From Planctomycetota bacterium (GTDB lineage: Bacteria > Planctomycetota > Phycisphaerae > WQYP01), in assembly GCA_021818565.1 (NCBI GenBank), contig JAKATV010000299.1, positions 1 to 5,444 on the forward strand: a stretch of 5,444 bases of DNA, written 5' to 3'. The notes beneath the pieces are model-generated. The model was given only the letters and a program-made list of their open reading frames with translations, did no database searches and was not told the DNA's origin. How positions within the stretch are numbered: position 1 is the stretch's first letter; the number at the start of each line of letters is the position of its first letter. A program made the position numbers and the translations under genes. This document shows, in pieces, positions 4,888 through 5,444 of the stretch.

Positions 4888-5444
4888 GTGGATGCTGTCA
4901 AGTTTATTCCCGATGATCTCGCGTGCACGGTTGCAGGTCTGAACTACCTGCAAACAGTACCGGGCAAAGCCCTGACTGCGGCGGTAACCCGTCGGCTTGC
5001 CCAGGAGAAAACAATTGCGGTTGCGGATGTTGCGTTATGGCGAAGGGAGCATCCCGAATGCGCGGTGCCCTGTGCCATTGCCATTTCGCAATGCCGCTTA
5101 AAAGGTGCCGACAAATTTCCGGGAAAGTCCAATGAGCTATGGGCCGTCCCCGAAGCTTTGCAACAGGCGACCTCGGCCAGAGTCGCCGCCTATAAAGCGC
5201 AGCGGATTGCGGAATTAGCGCAGCCCAAAATCGTCCTGGATCTGTGTTGCGGCATCGGCGGCGATATGCTGGCTCTGTCCCGCATAGCACCCGTGCTGGC
5301 GATGGACATCAGCATGGTTCGCGTGTGGATGGCCCACCATAACGCCTTGGTATTCCCCGAAAAATACCGGGTTATGGCGGTTCAGGGAGATTTGCAGAAT
5401 TTTCCCGTTCACCTTACTTCCGGAATCTTTGTGCATATGGATCC
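4888..5444 (+). CDS. THUMP-like class I SAM-dependent methyltransferase (3' partial)
   Basis: The frame stays open from GTG 4888 to the right edge, giving 185 complete residues and no stop in the window. An N-terminal helical region (about residues 1-65) leads into CRLKGADKFP and LWAVPEALQQATSARVAAYKA. That segment, with its Ala/Arg-rich helix, precedes the Rossmann domain in THUMP-like methyltransferases. SAM-binding motif I is unmistakable: VLDLCCGIGGDMLAL (residues 116-130). The acidic residue that binds the SAM ribose is probably Asp140 (AMDIS). GDLQNF (167-172) fits the next acidic motif. The fragment ends at HMDP, where a catalytic DPP-type motif would begin. Substrate unknown; related proteins are presumed nucleic-acid methyltransferases. 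The start is set by GGAG at 4877-4880, 7 bases upstream. An in-frame GTG at 4828 follows a stop immediately but lacks a comparable site. The 94-base gap to the ArsR-family gene suggests possible cotranscription without a clear functional link. Confidence 0.8.
   Translation, partial: MDAVKFIPDDLACTVAGLNYLQTVPGKALTAAVTRRLAQEKTIAVADVALWRREHPECAVPCAIAISQCRLKGADKFPGKSNELWAVPEALQQATSARVAAYKAQRIAELAQPKIVLDLCCGIGGDMLALSRIAPVLAMDISMVRVWMAHHNALVFPEKYRVMAVQGDLQNFPVHLTSGIFVHMD

Noticed and set aside
4904..5290. 128-residue ORF on the minus strand
   Set aside because: It lies opposite the methyltransferase frame, which has a clear SAM-binding motif. The minus-strand product is rich in Arg, Pro and Cys with no recognisable domain.
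5439..5444. GGATCC at the extreme right end, suggesting a cloning boundary
   Set aside because: The same hexamer occurs inside the window at about 2320 and 3084, and the left end shows no matching site, so an artefact cannot be argued.

Overview
The window reads as bacterial chromosomal DNA of roughly balanced GC content. Planctomycetota is my best guess at phylum level, by inference only. The grounds are a short FabZ-type dehydratase paired with an acyl carrier protein that carries a long C-terminal extension, plus a THUMP-like methyltransferase; as I remember them, these resemble planctomycete proteins. There is no rRNA, tRNA or housekeeping marker to confirm it. Three of the five genes whose starts lie in the window use GTG or TTG, each behind a purine-rich ribosome binding site.

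Layout. At 3-623 (+) is the C-terminal part of an APC-type permease fused to a universal-stress-protein domain, cut by the left edge. It is followed by a weak hairpin and a YqaB-type HAD phosphatase (699-1325, +). That gene converges, with only 10 bases between stops, on a three-gene minus-strand set read from right to left: FabZ-like dehydratase (3526-4005), acyl carrier protein (2999-3403) and a 14-helix DHA2 drug/solute exporter (1336-2913). A 467-base divergent intergenic region (4006-4472) follows. It carries a candidate promoter for the fabZ set on the minus strand. On the plus strand it has an AT-rich, near-consensus promoter embedded in an inverted repeat, several small dyads, and a possible 15-codon leader ORF. 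Next come an ArsR-family repressor (4473-4793, +) and the N-terminal part of a THUMP-like class I methyltransferase (4888 to the right edge, +), which has no complete ORF in the window.

How the genes may work together. The dehydratase and ACP form a small acyl-modification pair without a ketosynthase in view, and the exporter follows them on the same strand. This suggests, but does not prove, a specialised acyl product or a membrane-modification function. The ArsR-like protein lacks two of the three cysteines of the classical arsenic site. It sits divergently from the fabZ set beside a dyad-rich control region, so it is a candidate regulator of itself and possibly of that set. I see no CRISPR array, insertion sequence or phage gene. 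Most of the window is ordinary metabolism, transport and regulation, and the least explained part is 4160-4472.
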